Shown here piece after piece: positions 24,757 to 32,895 of a DNA stretch of 34,130 bases. The stretch covers positions 1 to 34,130 of the forward strand of contig DATKMG010000134.1 in the NCBI GenBank assembly GCA_035541995.1. Direction: 5' to 3'. Source of the stretch: DATKMG01 sp035541995. Lineage in GTDB: Bacteria > Acidobacteriota > Terriglobia > Versatilivoradales > Versatilivoraceae. The notes under the pieces were generated by a model. The model saw nothing but the letters and a program-made list of their open reading frames with translations, had not been told where the DNA came from and searched no databases. The position numbers and the translations under genes are program-made. Within the stretch, counting starts at the first letter, position 1. The number at the start of each line of letters is the position of its first letter.

Positions 24757-26193
24757 ATGGATAACTTGAATTCTGAAAGCATATTAGTGGTGGACGACGA
24801 AACACAATTGCGGGAAGGAATTGCCGCTTATCTCAATCAGGACGGTTATGAAGTGCAACAAGCTTCCACCGGGGAAGAGGCACTGACCCAATTGAGGGAG
24901 ACTCCGTACGATATACTGATCACGGACATGAAGTTACCTGGAGTTGATGGCAATAAGGTCTTACAGGAAGCGCTCTCCATCTATCCAGACCTGATCGGTA
25001 TTATCATCACTGGATATGGCACCGTAGAAAGCGCCGTCCAAGCTATGAAGAACGGGGCCTATGACTATATCTCTAAACCTTTCCAGTTAATGGAAGTGTC
25101 ACTACTGGTCAAACAAGCCTTGGAGAGGCGACGATTGAGGTTGGAGAACGCCTATCTTAAGACCCAACTCAAAGAGAAGTATCGCTTCGAGAACATCATC
25201 GGTAACAGCAAACCCATGCAGGAGGTCTTTCAATTGGTGGAAACCATTGCTGTCACTAACAGCACTGTGCTCATCACCGGGGAGACCGGAACGGGCAAGG
25301 AATTGATCGCAAGAGCCATCCACTTCAATAGTCTGCGAAAAGAGCAAAAAATCGTCAGCATCAACTGCGGAGCCATTCCAGAGACTCTTCTGGAAAGCGA
25401 ACTGTTTGGACATGTCAAAGGGGCATTTACGGGCGCCCATCAAACTCGGATCGGTAGGTTTGAACAAGCCCACAAGGGGACCATCTTCTTGGATGAAATC
25501 GGGACCATGAGCCCGTCGCTCCAAGTCAAACTCCTGAGGGTACTCCAGGAACGGGAGTTTGAGCGAGTAGGGGGGATGGAGACTATCAAGGTTGATGTTC
25601 GGATCATCGCGGCCACCAGTGCAAATCTGAAGGAGATGGTGGAGCGCAACGAATATCGCAGTGACCTATATTATAGGTTAAATGTGATCCCCGTTCACTT
25701 AGCGGCACTGCGCGACCGGCGGGAAGATATTCCTTTGTTGACGAAGCATTTCGTAAAAAAGTATTGTCAGAACTCTAACATGGAACCCAAGACCGTGGCA
25801 CAGGAAGCCATGAAGATGCTCATGAATTATTCTTGGCCTGGGAACATCCGACAGCTTGAGAATGCCATCGAAAGGGCGGTGGCCTTGGTGGGCCCGCGCA
25901 ATGTGATACTCCCTTCCGACTTGCCTGCGGAGGTTCAGAAGACCAGCGCTAATCTGTTTCTATCGGAAATCTACATCCCTGATGAAGGGGTGAACTTTAA
26001 CACAGAGGTCTCCAACGTCGAGAAGGAGTTAATCATGCAGAGCCTGCGGAAATCTGGTGGAAACAAGAAGCAGGCGGCTAAACTGCTCAACTTGAAGCGC
26101 ACGACGTTGATCGAAAAGCTAAAGCGACTCAATCTGATGGATAAGACCGACCAGGAAGTGTCTGTCAAAGCCTTTAAGGGCAGTCTGCGATGA
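24757..26193 (+). CDS. NtrC-class sigma54-dependent response regulator
   Basis: A 478-residue enhancer-binding activator. The receiver domain is 8-120 with phospho-Asp57 in LITDMKLPG. The AAA+ domain (about 145-375) has Walker A GETGTGKE near 175-182, the sigma54-contact loop GAFTGA near 222-227, Walker B TIFLDEIG and the R-finger segment YRSDLYYRLNVIPV. The C-terminal Fis-type helix-turn-helix is GGNKKQAAKLLNLKRTTLIEKL. All residues needed for phosphorylation, ATP hydrolysis and sigma54 contact are visible. It should act on distant sigma54 promoters under control of the upstream hybrid kinase. Its targets are not identifiable in the window. Confidence 0.96.
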   Translation: MDNLNSESILVVDDETQLREGIAAYLNQDGYEVQQASTGEEALTQLRETPYDILITDMKLPGVDGNKVLQEALSIYPDLIGIIITGYGTVESAVQAMKNGAYDYISKPFQLMEVSLLVKQALERRRLRLENAYLKTQLKEKYRFENIIGNSKPMQEVFQLVETIAVTNSTVLITGETGTGKELIARAIHFNSLRKEQKIVSINCGAIPETLLESELFGHVKGAFTGAHQTRIGRFEQAHKGTIFLDEIGTMSPSLQVKLLRVLQEREFERVGGMETIKVDVRIIAATSANLKEMVERNEYRSDLYYRLNVIPVHLAALRDRREDIPLLTKHFVKKYCQNSNMEPKTVAQEAMKMLMNYSWPGNIRQLENAIERAVALVGPRNVILPSDLPAEVQKTSANLFLSEIYIPDEGVNFNTEVSNVEKELIMQSLRKSGGNKKQAAKLLNLKRTTLIEKLKRLNLMDKTDQEVSVKAFKGSLR

Positions 26194-26276
26194 CGTCAGT
26201 CCTTACAATGTCCGGGTTGGAGAAGGCGTTGAACCAACTGTGCGGGAAACTCTGAATTTTTAGATGGAGTAATAGA

Positions 26277-26501
26277 ATGGAATATGACTTCAATCAAGCT
26301 CGCAATTCGCTCCACAAGCTGAACAACAAGATTGCCCAGATTTTGGTTTACGCGGAACTCCTTCAGCTAAACCTGACGAATGAAAAAGACAAAGAACGTG
26401 TCAAGGTAATCATCTCAGGAGCGCTGGAGTCGCGAGATATCACTGCAAAACTGATGATCGAGATGCCGAAGTCTGGAGACGGGGCGAGCCTGCAACCCTA
26501 G
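26277..26501 (+). CDS. Small protein resembling an isolated histidine-kinase phosphoacceptor helix
   Basis: A 74-residue, all-helical protein. Residues 10-28 (NSLHKLNNKIAQILVYAEL) closely match the H-box helix of kinases with AHDFNN-type motifs, with His13 in the place of the phosphorylated His and the two Asn following in phase. The second half (EKDKERVKVIISGALESRDITAKL) would be the second helix of a dimeric four-helix bundle. There is no ATPase domain. The ribosome-binding site GGAG lies nine bases before the ATG. It follows the response regulator by 83 bases on the same strand. It could serve as a phosphotransfer intermediate, a kinase inhibitor or a dimerisation decoy; none of these is proven. 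Confidence 0.75.
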   Translation: MEYDFNQARNSLHKLNNKIAQILVYAELLQLNLTNEKDKERVKVIISGALESRDITAKLMIEMPKSGDGASLQP

Positions 26502-26506
26502 CATTC

Positions 26507-26626
26507 ATGAAGAAGCCCAATATCAAGTGGAATTTCGAGACGATTGTGGGGCTTTTGATCTTTTTGATCCTTGGTCTTTACTATGTTGTCCTCCTCCTCC
26601 TTTTCCTTCTGGTGAAGTATTTGTAG
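26507..26626 (+). CDS. 39-residue single-pass membrane microprotein
   Basis: A short open frame beginning MKKPNIKWNFETIVG and continuing as one long hydrophobic helix rich in Leu, Val, Ile and Tyr (about residues 13-36), then ending KYL. It starts five bases after the stop of the phosphoacceptor-like gene, so the two would share a transcript. The positive N-terminus and single helix are what a small inner-membrane protein looks like. No Shine-Dalgarno sequence is visible, so expression would rely on coupling. No family is recognised. Confidence 0.5.
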   Translation: MKKPNIKWNFETIVGLLIFLILGLYYVVLLLLFLLVKYL

Positions 26627-26652
26627 GATTGGGGGCCTTTCTTTGAGACCGG

Positions 26653-27429
26653 CTATTTGGGCCGGTAAGTGGAGTGCCTTAGCTTGGTGCGCAACCTGAG
26701 AACGGCTTTAGTGTGCAGCTGTGACACCCTTGATTCGTTGACTCTCAGTACTGCGCCAATCTCTTTCATTGTCAGTTCTTCCAGGTAGTACAGCGATATG
26801 ACCAGGCGTTCTTTCCGTGGCAACGTGTCGACAGACTCAGCAAGAATCTTCTTTAACTCTTCCTTTTCAAAAACGTGGTACGGGCTGCTCGTGACCCCGT
26901 CCGGATAATAGTTAATCAGGCTTTCTGTGTCGCTCTCATCTTCGTCATATTTCTTAGATGCATCGTAAAAGCTGCCAATGCTGAGCCCCTTTAACTGGTC
27001 AGTCAACTTGAAAAGGTCGTCCAGTTCCATCCCCATCTCGTCACAGAGTTCTTGTTCACTGGCTTCCCGACCCAATTCCTGTTGCAGCTTCTGAGAAGCC
27101 CTGGTGAGTTCCTTGCTCTTTTTCCTTAAGGACCGAGGTGCCCAGTCCAGTTCTCTCAAACTGTCGAGCATGGCCCCGCGGATGCGCAGTTCAGCATAAG
27201 TCTTGAATTTGACCCCCCTGGAGGGCTCGAACTTTTCAACAGCATCAATCAATCCCAAAACACCCGCGTTGATCAAATCGTTGATCTCGACATTGGGGGG
27301 CAACTGGGTGGCGATACGGTACGCATGGTACTTGATTAGCGGGACATGCTCCAAGATCAGTTCTTCTCTTCTTTTTGCAGCACTCGATACACGGGGTTGG
27401 CTGGCGGTCCGCTTCTGGGTTTGTAGCAT
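26653..27429 (-). CDS. Sigma factor of the FliA/WhiG (sigma28) class
   Basis: A 258-residue sigma70-family group 3 factor. Region 2 is EINDLINAGVLGLIDAVEKF and FKTYAELRIRGAMLDSLRELDW, the latter typical of FliA/WhiG. Region 3 follows, then region 4 with LPRKERLVISLYYLEELTMKEIGAVLRVNESRVSQLHTK. The start is ATG 27429, preceded by GGAGGAG; the frame is open upstream to 27603 but the added residues are unrelated. The gene faces the signalling set tail to tail. No flagellar or chemotaxis genes are in the window. WhiG-like use in another developmental or surface programme is possible. Confidence 0.92.
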   Translation of the reverse strand: MLQTQKRTASQPRVSSAAKRREELILEHVPLIKYHAYRIATQLPPNVEINDLINAGVLGLIDAVEKFEPSRGVKFKTYAELRIRGAMLDSLRELDWAPRSLRKKSKELTRASQKLQQELGREASEQELCDEMGMELDDLFKLTDQLKGLSIGSFYDASKKYDEDESDTESLINYYPDGVTSSPYHVFEKEELKKILAESVDTLPRKERLVISLYYLEELTMKEIGAVLRVNESRVSQLHTKAVLRLRTKLRHSTYRPK

Positions 27430-27999
27430 TGCTCCTCCCTGCGAAGATAAGAAGAATTGCATTAAGTTCGGAAAAGTCGTGCTCTGGGAAGACAGAAGAG
27501 GAGAAGATGAGTCTGAAGAATCGAATGACCTCTTCGTGTGTTCCCTGGTCAGTGCGCAGGACGTAAAGCACGATTCTGTCCAGGACAAAATGACCGAGTA
27601 CAATATTGGGCCATCGGCAGGGAAAAAAACTCTAAATATATGAAATTAAGTATGATAATTATAAGTGGCCATACCCCAATTGGGGCTGGAAATGTGAACT
27701 TTGCGGGGCGAGTCAGCCGTTAAGATCGTTGATACGTGTCAACATTTTGGCATAAAGTCAATTCCATGACTCAGCCTTCTTAAAGAATGGCATTTCGTTT
27801 TGAAGAATTTAACGCTCGACGCTCCTCGAATACCTATTCGTGAAATTAAGACAGGACTTTAGGGTTATTTTGAGATTGATGCGTAGTTTGCGGGTGCGAA
27901 TTAGGCAGAACCTCACTTCATCGCCGGAACCATAACAGTCAAACTCTCCAGCAGCATGACTCCGAATCCCTGCTGGCCATGAGTGTCGGTCGGATAGGT
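27430..27999. other. Intergenic stretch, nothing recognised
   Basis: About 570 bases upstream of the sigma factor and downstream of the thioesterase. AT-rich parts lie near 27630-27660 and 27780-27860. No gene, clear promoter or repeat could be supported. Confidence 0.5.
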
Positions 28000-28386
28000 T
28001 CAAACGGGCAGTATTGGTGTAGGGCGGCCGCCAGGGTCGATGGCTACACAAACCACGGTCGCCTCAGTGACTTTCACAGTATGGGCTCTTTCCTGCTCGT
28101 CGAAGCGTTCCGCTTCCACGTCCACTTTGACAGTAACAGAGGTTCGTCCCACTTTGACAATTTCCGTGTAGAAACTGACTACGTCGCCCAAATGAACCGG
28201 TGATACGAATTCCACTGCATTCAGGGCCTTAGTGACGAATCTCTGGCTGGCGTACTTGCGAGCCTGAACGGCAGCAGCCTGATCAATGTAGCTGAGGATC
28301 ACTCCCCCGAATATGGTCCCCAAGGCGTTGGTGTCTTTGGGCATCATGATGACTCGGATGGCGGGACCGGACAAGGAGGTTTCCAT
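28000..28386 (-). CDS. Hotdog-fold acyl-CoA thioesterase (YciA-like)
   Basis: A 128-residue hotdog thioesterase. The family block MPKDTNALGTIFGGVILSYIDQAAA includes the catalytic Asp on the long central helix, followed by NAVEFVSPVHLGDVVSFYTEIVKVGRTS. It hydrolyses acyl-CoA; chain-length preference cannot be told. It is the last gene of the complex I operon. The stop of nuoI and the ATG share a base (TGATG), and a GTG three bases earlier is an alternative start. A functional link to respiration is not obvious. Confidence 0.9.
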   Translation of the reverse strand: METSLSGPAIRVIMMPKDTNALGTIFGGVILSYIDQAAAVQARKYASQRFVTKALNAVEFVSPVHLGDVVSFYTEIVKVGRTSVTVKVDVEAERFDEQERAHTVKVTEATVVCVAIDPGGRPTPILPV

Positions 28387-28877
28387 CACTGCAGGAGATC
28401 CTCAATGTGATAGATCATTTCCTTGCGGCTATAAGCAGCTATTTCAATAATTCCGGTATCCATTCGGATGGCGTCCTCCGGGCAGGCCTCAACACAGAAA
28501 CCACAAAAGACACAGACTCCCAAATCGATGTCAAACCGGATGGGGTACTTTTCAATATTGGGGTCCGGGTGTTCCCCCGCCACAATGTAAATGCACCTAG
28601 CCGGGCACGCGGTTTCGCACATCATGCAAGCGACACAGCGAGGAGACCCGTCGTGTCTTTTGGTCAGCCGGTGGCGGCTCCGGTAACGCGTAGAGAGTTG
28701 TCGCCGCTCTTCAGGGTATTGGAAAGTCACTGCTCCCCTTCCAATATGGCGGAATCCCAACTGGCGCAAGATGTGTCTCTTCATGTTTCCGAAGAAATGC
28801 CGGCTGGTCAGCCAAAGTCCCTTGAATGCCTCGAAGATATAGAGCCGCTCGGCAAATGAAAGGTCGCGAGAGTTCAT
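28386..28877 (-). CDS. nuoI: NADH-quinone oxidoreductase subunit I
   Basis: A 163-residue iron-sulfur subunit of complex I carrying clusters N6a and N6b, which pass electrons toward the quinone site. Two ferredoxin motifs are intact: CVACMMCETACPARC and CVFCGFCVEACPED. The N-terminal amphipathic part (GLWLTSRHFFGN) anchors it to the membrane arm. ATG 28877 overlaps the nuoH stop (ATGA) and is preferred over an in-frame GTG at 28889. The N-terminus around 55-75 (RRQLSTRYRSRHRL) is of usual length for bacterial NuoI. Confidence 0.95.
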   Translation of the reverse strand: MNSRDLSFAERLYIFEAFKGLWLTSRHFFGNMKRHILRQLGFRHIGRGAVTFQYPEERRQLSTRYRSRHRLTKRHDGSPRCVACMMCETACPARCIYIVAGEHPDPNIEKYPIRFDIDLGVCVFCGFCVEACPEDAIRMDTGIIEIAAYSRKEMIYHIEDLLQ

Positions 28878-29956
28878 TGAGCCACCCACAATACCACCAG
28901 GCTGGTCAACAGCAGGTTAATCATCGAGAGAGGGAACACCATTTTCCAGCCCAATCGCATCAACTGATCATAACGAAAACGAGGCAATGTCCATCGCACC
29001 AGCAGTAGGAACCAGCAAAGGATGACAACCTTAAGGCAGTAAGCCGATACCTGGAGAATCGAAACAGTAAGCATTCCCAGAGGGACGTGGAATCCCCCGG
29101 GCAAGATGAAGCCATCGCTCATCAAGTAAGGTACTTGCCAGCCACCGAAAAAAAGTGTCGTAACCAAAGCCGCGATCAGCGCCGTTTCTATGAAGTCGGT
29201 CAGCATGAAGACACCAAACTTCATACTGCTGTATTCCACGAAATAGCCGATGATCTCGGATTCACCTTCAGGAAGATCAAACGGGACCCGCTTAGTTTCG
29301 GCAATTCCCGCAACCAGGAAAAGGAGGCAACCCAGGGGTTGGACCACAATTCCCCATTTCGGGATGAACCCCCAAATGAGTTCTCCCTGCTTTTGAACAA
29401 TGGTTTGGAGGCTCATCGACTCAAAAATCATCAGGATCCCCAGAATGGTGGCACCAATGGTAATCTCATACGAAAACATCTGCGAGCTTCCACGCATCCC
29501 TCCCAAGAATGCATAGTTATTGTTAGAAGTCCATCCCGCCAGGACAACCCCATAAACGCCCAGGGACATAGCCGCGAAGATATAGAGAATTCCAACATTC
29601 AAATCGATGATCTGCAGTCTAACGTCGTACCCGAATAGCGGGACGGTATTCCCGAAAGGAATGGCGGCAAAACCAATTAAAGCGAAAAACCCGGAAAGGA
29701 AAGGAGCCAGCGTATGCAGGAACCGATGTTCGGTTTGCGGGGAGAAGTCTTCTTTGACAAACATCTTGATGCTATCGGCCAGAATCTGGAATAAACCGTA
29801 AGCCCGGAAACCCAGGATGCTGGCGCGATTGGCACCGATCCGATCTTGCATGATAGCACTTTGTTTGCGTTCCATCCAAGTCAAGATCGCAGCCAGTGTC
29901 ATGACACCGCCCAGGAGCATCAATACCTTCGCCAGCTCGATGCTAAGTGTGATCAT
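28874..29956 (-). CDS. nuoH: NADH-quinone oxidoreductase subunit H
   Basis: A 360-residue polytopic membrane subunit with about eight helices that forms much of the quinone-binding cavity at the junction of the two arms of complex I. Conserved blocks: WMERKQSAIMQDRIGANRAS at the quinone channel entrance, LADSIKMFVKED, the acidic RVPFDLPEGESEIIGYFVEYSS loop and TLPRFRYDQLM near the C-terminus. Its ATG overlaps the nuoG stop (ATGA). All key charged residues seen in working NuoH proteins appear present. Confidence 0.96.
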   Translation of the reverse strand: MITLSIELAKVLMLLGGVMTLAAILTWMERKQSAIMQDRIGANRASILGFRAYGLFQILADSIKMFVKEDFSPQTEHRFLHTLAPFLSGFFALIGFAAIPFGNTVPLFGYDVRLQIIDLNVGILYIFAAMSLGVYGVVLAGWTSNNNYAFLGGMRGSSQMFSYEITIGATILGILMIFESMSLQTIVQKQGELIWGFIPKWGIVVQPLGCLLFLVAGIAETKRVPFDLPEGESEIIGYFVEYSSMKFGVFMLTDFIETALIAALVTTLFFGGWQVPYLMSDGFILPGGFHVPLGMLTVSILQVSAYCLKVVILCWFLLLVRWTLPRFRYDQLMRLGWKMVFPLSMINLLLTSLVVLWVAQ

Positions 29957-31584
29957 GAATTGTCGACTTTAGTTTGAGTAGGATTAGGCAAAACAACACC
30001 GTGCTCCCCGATCTTTTCATAGTCCAAGCCTTCAAATTCGACCACCCACTGGGTCAACTCGGAAAAGACACTTTCTGCGTCGGTGTAAGAATACGGCTTC
30101 CCCAGGATGCATGCCAGATCCTGCATGATCTTCCAGTTCCATCGGGAATCGCCCAAAGGCTCGACGGCCTGATGAATTCTTTGAACTCTCCCCTCGAAAT
30201 TTGTAAAGGTTCCGTCAGTTTCCGCATAGGTGGACGAAGGCAGGATCAGGTCGGCTTGACGGCTGGTAGAATTAGCATTGCTCCCTTGATAGATAATATA
30301 TGCAGCGTTGTCCAACAAGGCATGAGCTCTGTTCTCCCCCATCTTGATGACCAGGTCCTGTTCAAGAACGTAGAGAAGAGACAACTCCGCGGCCGGCTTT
30401 GATTCCAGGTACCTTTGAAAATCAAAGCCTCCGGGTTCGGTAAGGATCGCCCGGGCACCCCACGTATTGGGGTTCTTATCGGCCCGAATGAGAAAATCAT
30501 CTTCACTCGTGCGTCGAGCGTCAGGAATCCGGAAGTCAATTTGTGCGATCCCCAAATCAACTCCCAGGAATCTACGGATCAGAAAAAGGTCCTCATTGGT
30601 CAATTGAGCAGATGGCAAGACTAGAATGGACTCCCTGCCTTTCTCCAATGCTTGACCCAATTTCTCCGCAGCCAGTCGCAAAGCCTCTGCCCAGCTGACT
30701 TCAGTGAAACCTCCCCGTGTCTGGACTGATGGCTGAATCAGGCGAGAGGGATCATCGATAAATCTGCTCCCATAACGCCCTTCGTCGCACATCCACCATT
30801 CATTGATTTTGGCATTGAATCGGGGTTTGAGGCGGATGACGCGCCTTCCATCGGCGTGGTGGGGCCGACCCTTGTTGACATCGATGTTGATATTGCAGCC
30901 ACGACTGCATCCCGGACAAATTGAAGGAGTCTGGTCCAGGTACCAGACACGGCATTGAAAGCGGAAGTCTCGGTCCAGCAGGGCCCCTACAGGACAAATA
31001 TCAACAACGTTGGCAGAATAAGGATTATCCAAGGCTTTGCCCGGGAGCAGCCGAATCTCTGAGCGAGAGCCGCGGTTGAGAATCCCAATCTCGTGACTCT
31101 TGGAGATTTCCCGGACGAAACGAACGCATCGTGAGCAGAGGATACAACGCTCGGTGTCGAGGATCACGTGAGGTCCGATTGGCTCGGCTTTGTGTCGCTT
31201 GATTTTGTCTTCATCCATGCGACTGTCGTACAAGCCAAATCTCATATAGTACTCTTGCAGAAAGCACTCTCCAGCCTGATCGCAAACGGGACAGTCAAGC
31301 GGATGATTGATTAGAAGAAATTCCAGAACTCCACTAACCGCCTTTCTGACCTTTTCGCTGCGGGTTGACACAACCATGCCTTCGGTCACTCGTGTATTGC
31401 AGGCGGGTTGAAGCTTGGACATTTTTTCAACTTCTACCAGGCACATCCGGCAGGAACCGGCGATCGAGAGGCCCGGGTGGTAACAGTATCGGGGAATCTC
31501 AATCCCAAGTTGCTCAGCCGCCTGTATGATGGTAGTCCCATCGGGCACGGCAATGGTCTGCTGATTAATTGTAACCGTCGGCAT
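29953..31584 (-). CDS. nuoG: NADH-quinone oxidoreductase subunit G
   Basis: A 543-residue peripheral-arm subunit with the electron-wire clusters. N-terminal 2Fe-2S (N1b): CYHPGLSIAGSCRMC. N5: HPLDCPVCDQAGEC. N4: CILCSRC with VDICPVGA. An N7-type motif, CPGCSRGC, with a distant Cys in WWMCDEGR, is found in some bacteria but not in mitochondria. The molybdopterin-like domain that follows is much shorter than in E. coli NuoG (about 900 residues), lacking a large middle part. ATG 31584 fits the family start MPTVTINQQ; an in-frame TTG at 31593 is an alternative. Confidence 0.94.
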   Translation of the reverse strand: MPTVTINQQTIAVPDGTTIIQAAEQLGIEIPRYCYHPGLSIAGSCRMCLVEVEKMSKLQPACNTRVTEGMVVSTRSEKVRKAVSGVLEFLLINHPLDCPVCDQAGECFLQEYYMRFGLYDSRMDEDKIKRHKAEPIGPHVILDTERCILCSRCVRFVREISKSHEIGILNRGSRSEIRLLPGKALDNPYSANVVDICPVGALLDRDFRFQCRVWYLDQTPSICPGCSRGCNINIDVNKGRPHHADGRRVIRLKPRFNAKINEWWMCDEGRYGSRFIDDPSRLIQPSVQTRGGFTEVSWAEALRLAAEKLGQALEKGRESILVLPSAQLTNEDLFLIRRFLGVDLGIAQIDFRIPDARRTSEDDFLIRADKNPNTWGARAILTEPGGFDFQRYLESKPAAELSLLYVLEQDLVIKMGENRAHALLDNAAYIIYQGSNANSTSRQADLILPSSTYAETDGTFTNFEGRVQRIHQAVEPLGDSRWNWKIMQDLACILGKPYSYTDAESVFSELTQWVVEFEGLDYEKIGEHGVVLPNPTQTKVDNS

Positions 31585-31616
31585 ATGTTTCAAACCCCGT
31601 CGATGGGCAGCAGGCT

Positions 31617-32894
31617 TCAGGCTCTCACCAAACCAACATCACAGGCCTTCTCATGAACATGATATTCGAATTCCTTACGGAACTTCTGAATGAAACTCCG
31701 GACCGGCAGGGCAGCGGCGTCAGAAAGGGGGCATATGGTAGTACCCATCATGTTGTAAGCCACATCCATTAAAACCTCGAGGTCTTGCGGATGACCATTC
31801 CCGTCGTAGATCCGCTGAAGAATCTTCCTCAGCCAGGTGGTCCCTTCTCTGCAAGGCGTGCACTGGCCGCAGGACTCATGAGCATAGAACCTGGCGATGC
31901 GCAAGAGAACCTTGACCATGCAAGTGTCCTCATTCATTACTACAACCCCACCGGAACCCAGCATTGAACCAATAGCCGCCACTGAATCAAAATCCATCTT
32001 TACGTCTATTTCTTCGCCGCTTAGGACCGGACACGAAGTACCTCCCGGGATGACAGCCTTGACCGCCTTGTCATCCTTCATCCCGCCAGCGTAATTGAAA
32101 ATGATCTCTCGCAAAGGGATACCCAAGGGCAACTCATAAGTCCCGGGTCGTTTGACGTGCCCACTGACAGCATAGAGACGTGTCCCCCCATTTTTAGGAG
32201 TCCCCAGAGCTGCGAACCAGTCGGCTCCCTTTTCAATGATGGAGGGAACCGATGCCAGGGTTTCCACGTTGTTGATTACAGTCGGACACCCGTACAGCCC
32301 AGACACAGCGGGGAAGGGTGGTTTTAAGCGAGGCCAGCCCTTTTTCCCCTCCAGCGATTCAAGTAGCGCTGTTTCTTCTCCGCAGATGTAAGCACCCGCC
32401 CCACGGTGTAGATGCACATCAAGATCAAACCCTGACCCCATGATGTTCTTACCGAAATACTGGTGCTGGTATGCTTCATGGATACTCTTCTCCAGGATCA
32501 AGGCTTGGTCGTAATATTCCCCTCGAATATAGAGATAAGCGCGATGGGTTCCGATCGCATAGCTGGCTATGGCAATCCCCTCCATGAGAAGGTGGGGGAT
32601 CCTCTCTATAATCACCCGGTCCTTGCAGGTTCCGGGCTCACTTTCGTCGGCATTTACCACCAGATACCTGGGCTTGTCCAGATTCTTGGGAATAAAGCCC
32701 CACTTCATTCCGGTGGGGAACCCCGCGCCGCCGCGGCCTCGAAGCCCGGATTTCTTGACCTCTTCAGTTACCTGTTCGGGCTTCATTCCGAAAAGTGCTT
32801 TTCTCAAGGCTTGATAGCCACCCACCTTGAGGTAGTCGTCAATTGTGAGCACGGCCGATTCTTGGCAATGCTTCAGCAGTACGAGTTCAGGCAT
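31617..32894 (-). CDS. nuoF: NADH-quinone oxidoreductase subunit F
   Basis: A 425-residue NADH- and FMN-binding subunit, the entry point of electrons into complex I. FMN/NADH region: GLRGRGGAGFPTGMKWGF, VVNADESEPGTCKDR and GAGAYICGEETALLESLEG. The N3 4Fe-4S motif is CGQCTPCREGT, with a later Cys in TTICPLSDAA. ATG 32894 lies one base after the nuoD stop (TAATATG). An in-frame TTG at 32906 is too close to the GGAG. The subunit works with NuoE, whose gene is absent here. Confidence 0.95.
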   Translation of the reverse strand: MPELVLLKHCQESAVLTIDDYLKVGGYQALRKALFGMKPEQVTEEVKKSGLRGRGGAGFPTGMKWGFIPKNLDKPRYLVVNADESEPGTCKDRVIIERIPHLLMEGIAIASYAIGTHRAYLYIRGEYYDQALILEKSIHEAYQHQYFGKNIMGSGFDLDVHLHRGAGAYICGEETALLESLEGKKGWPRLKPPFPAVSGLYGCPTVINNVETLASVPSIIEKGADWFAALGTPKNGGTRLYAVSGHVKRPGTYELPLGIPLREIIFNYAGGMKDDKAVKAVIPGGTSCPVLSGEEIDVKMDFDSVAAIGSMLGSGGVVVMNEDTCMVKVLLRIARFYAHESCGQCTPCREGTTWLRKILQRIYDGNGHPQDLEVLMDVAYNMMGTTICPLSDAAALPVRSFIQKFRKEFEYHVHEKACDVGLVRA

Positions 32895-32895
32895 A

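Noticed and set aside
26630..26665. Hairpin ACCGGC/GCCGGT at the end of the sigma factor gene
   Set aside because: The stem is only 6 bp and has no T-run on either strand, so a terminator call is not supported.
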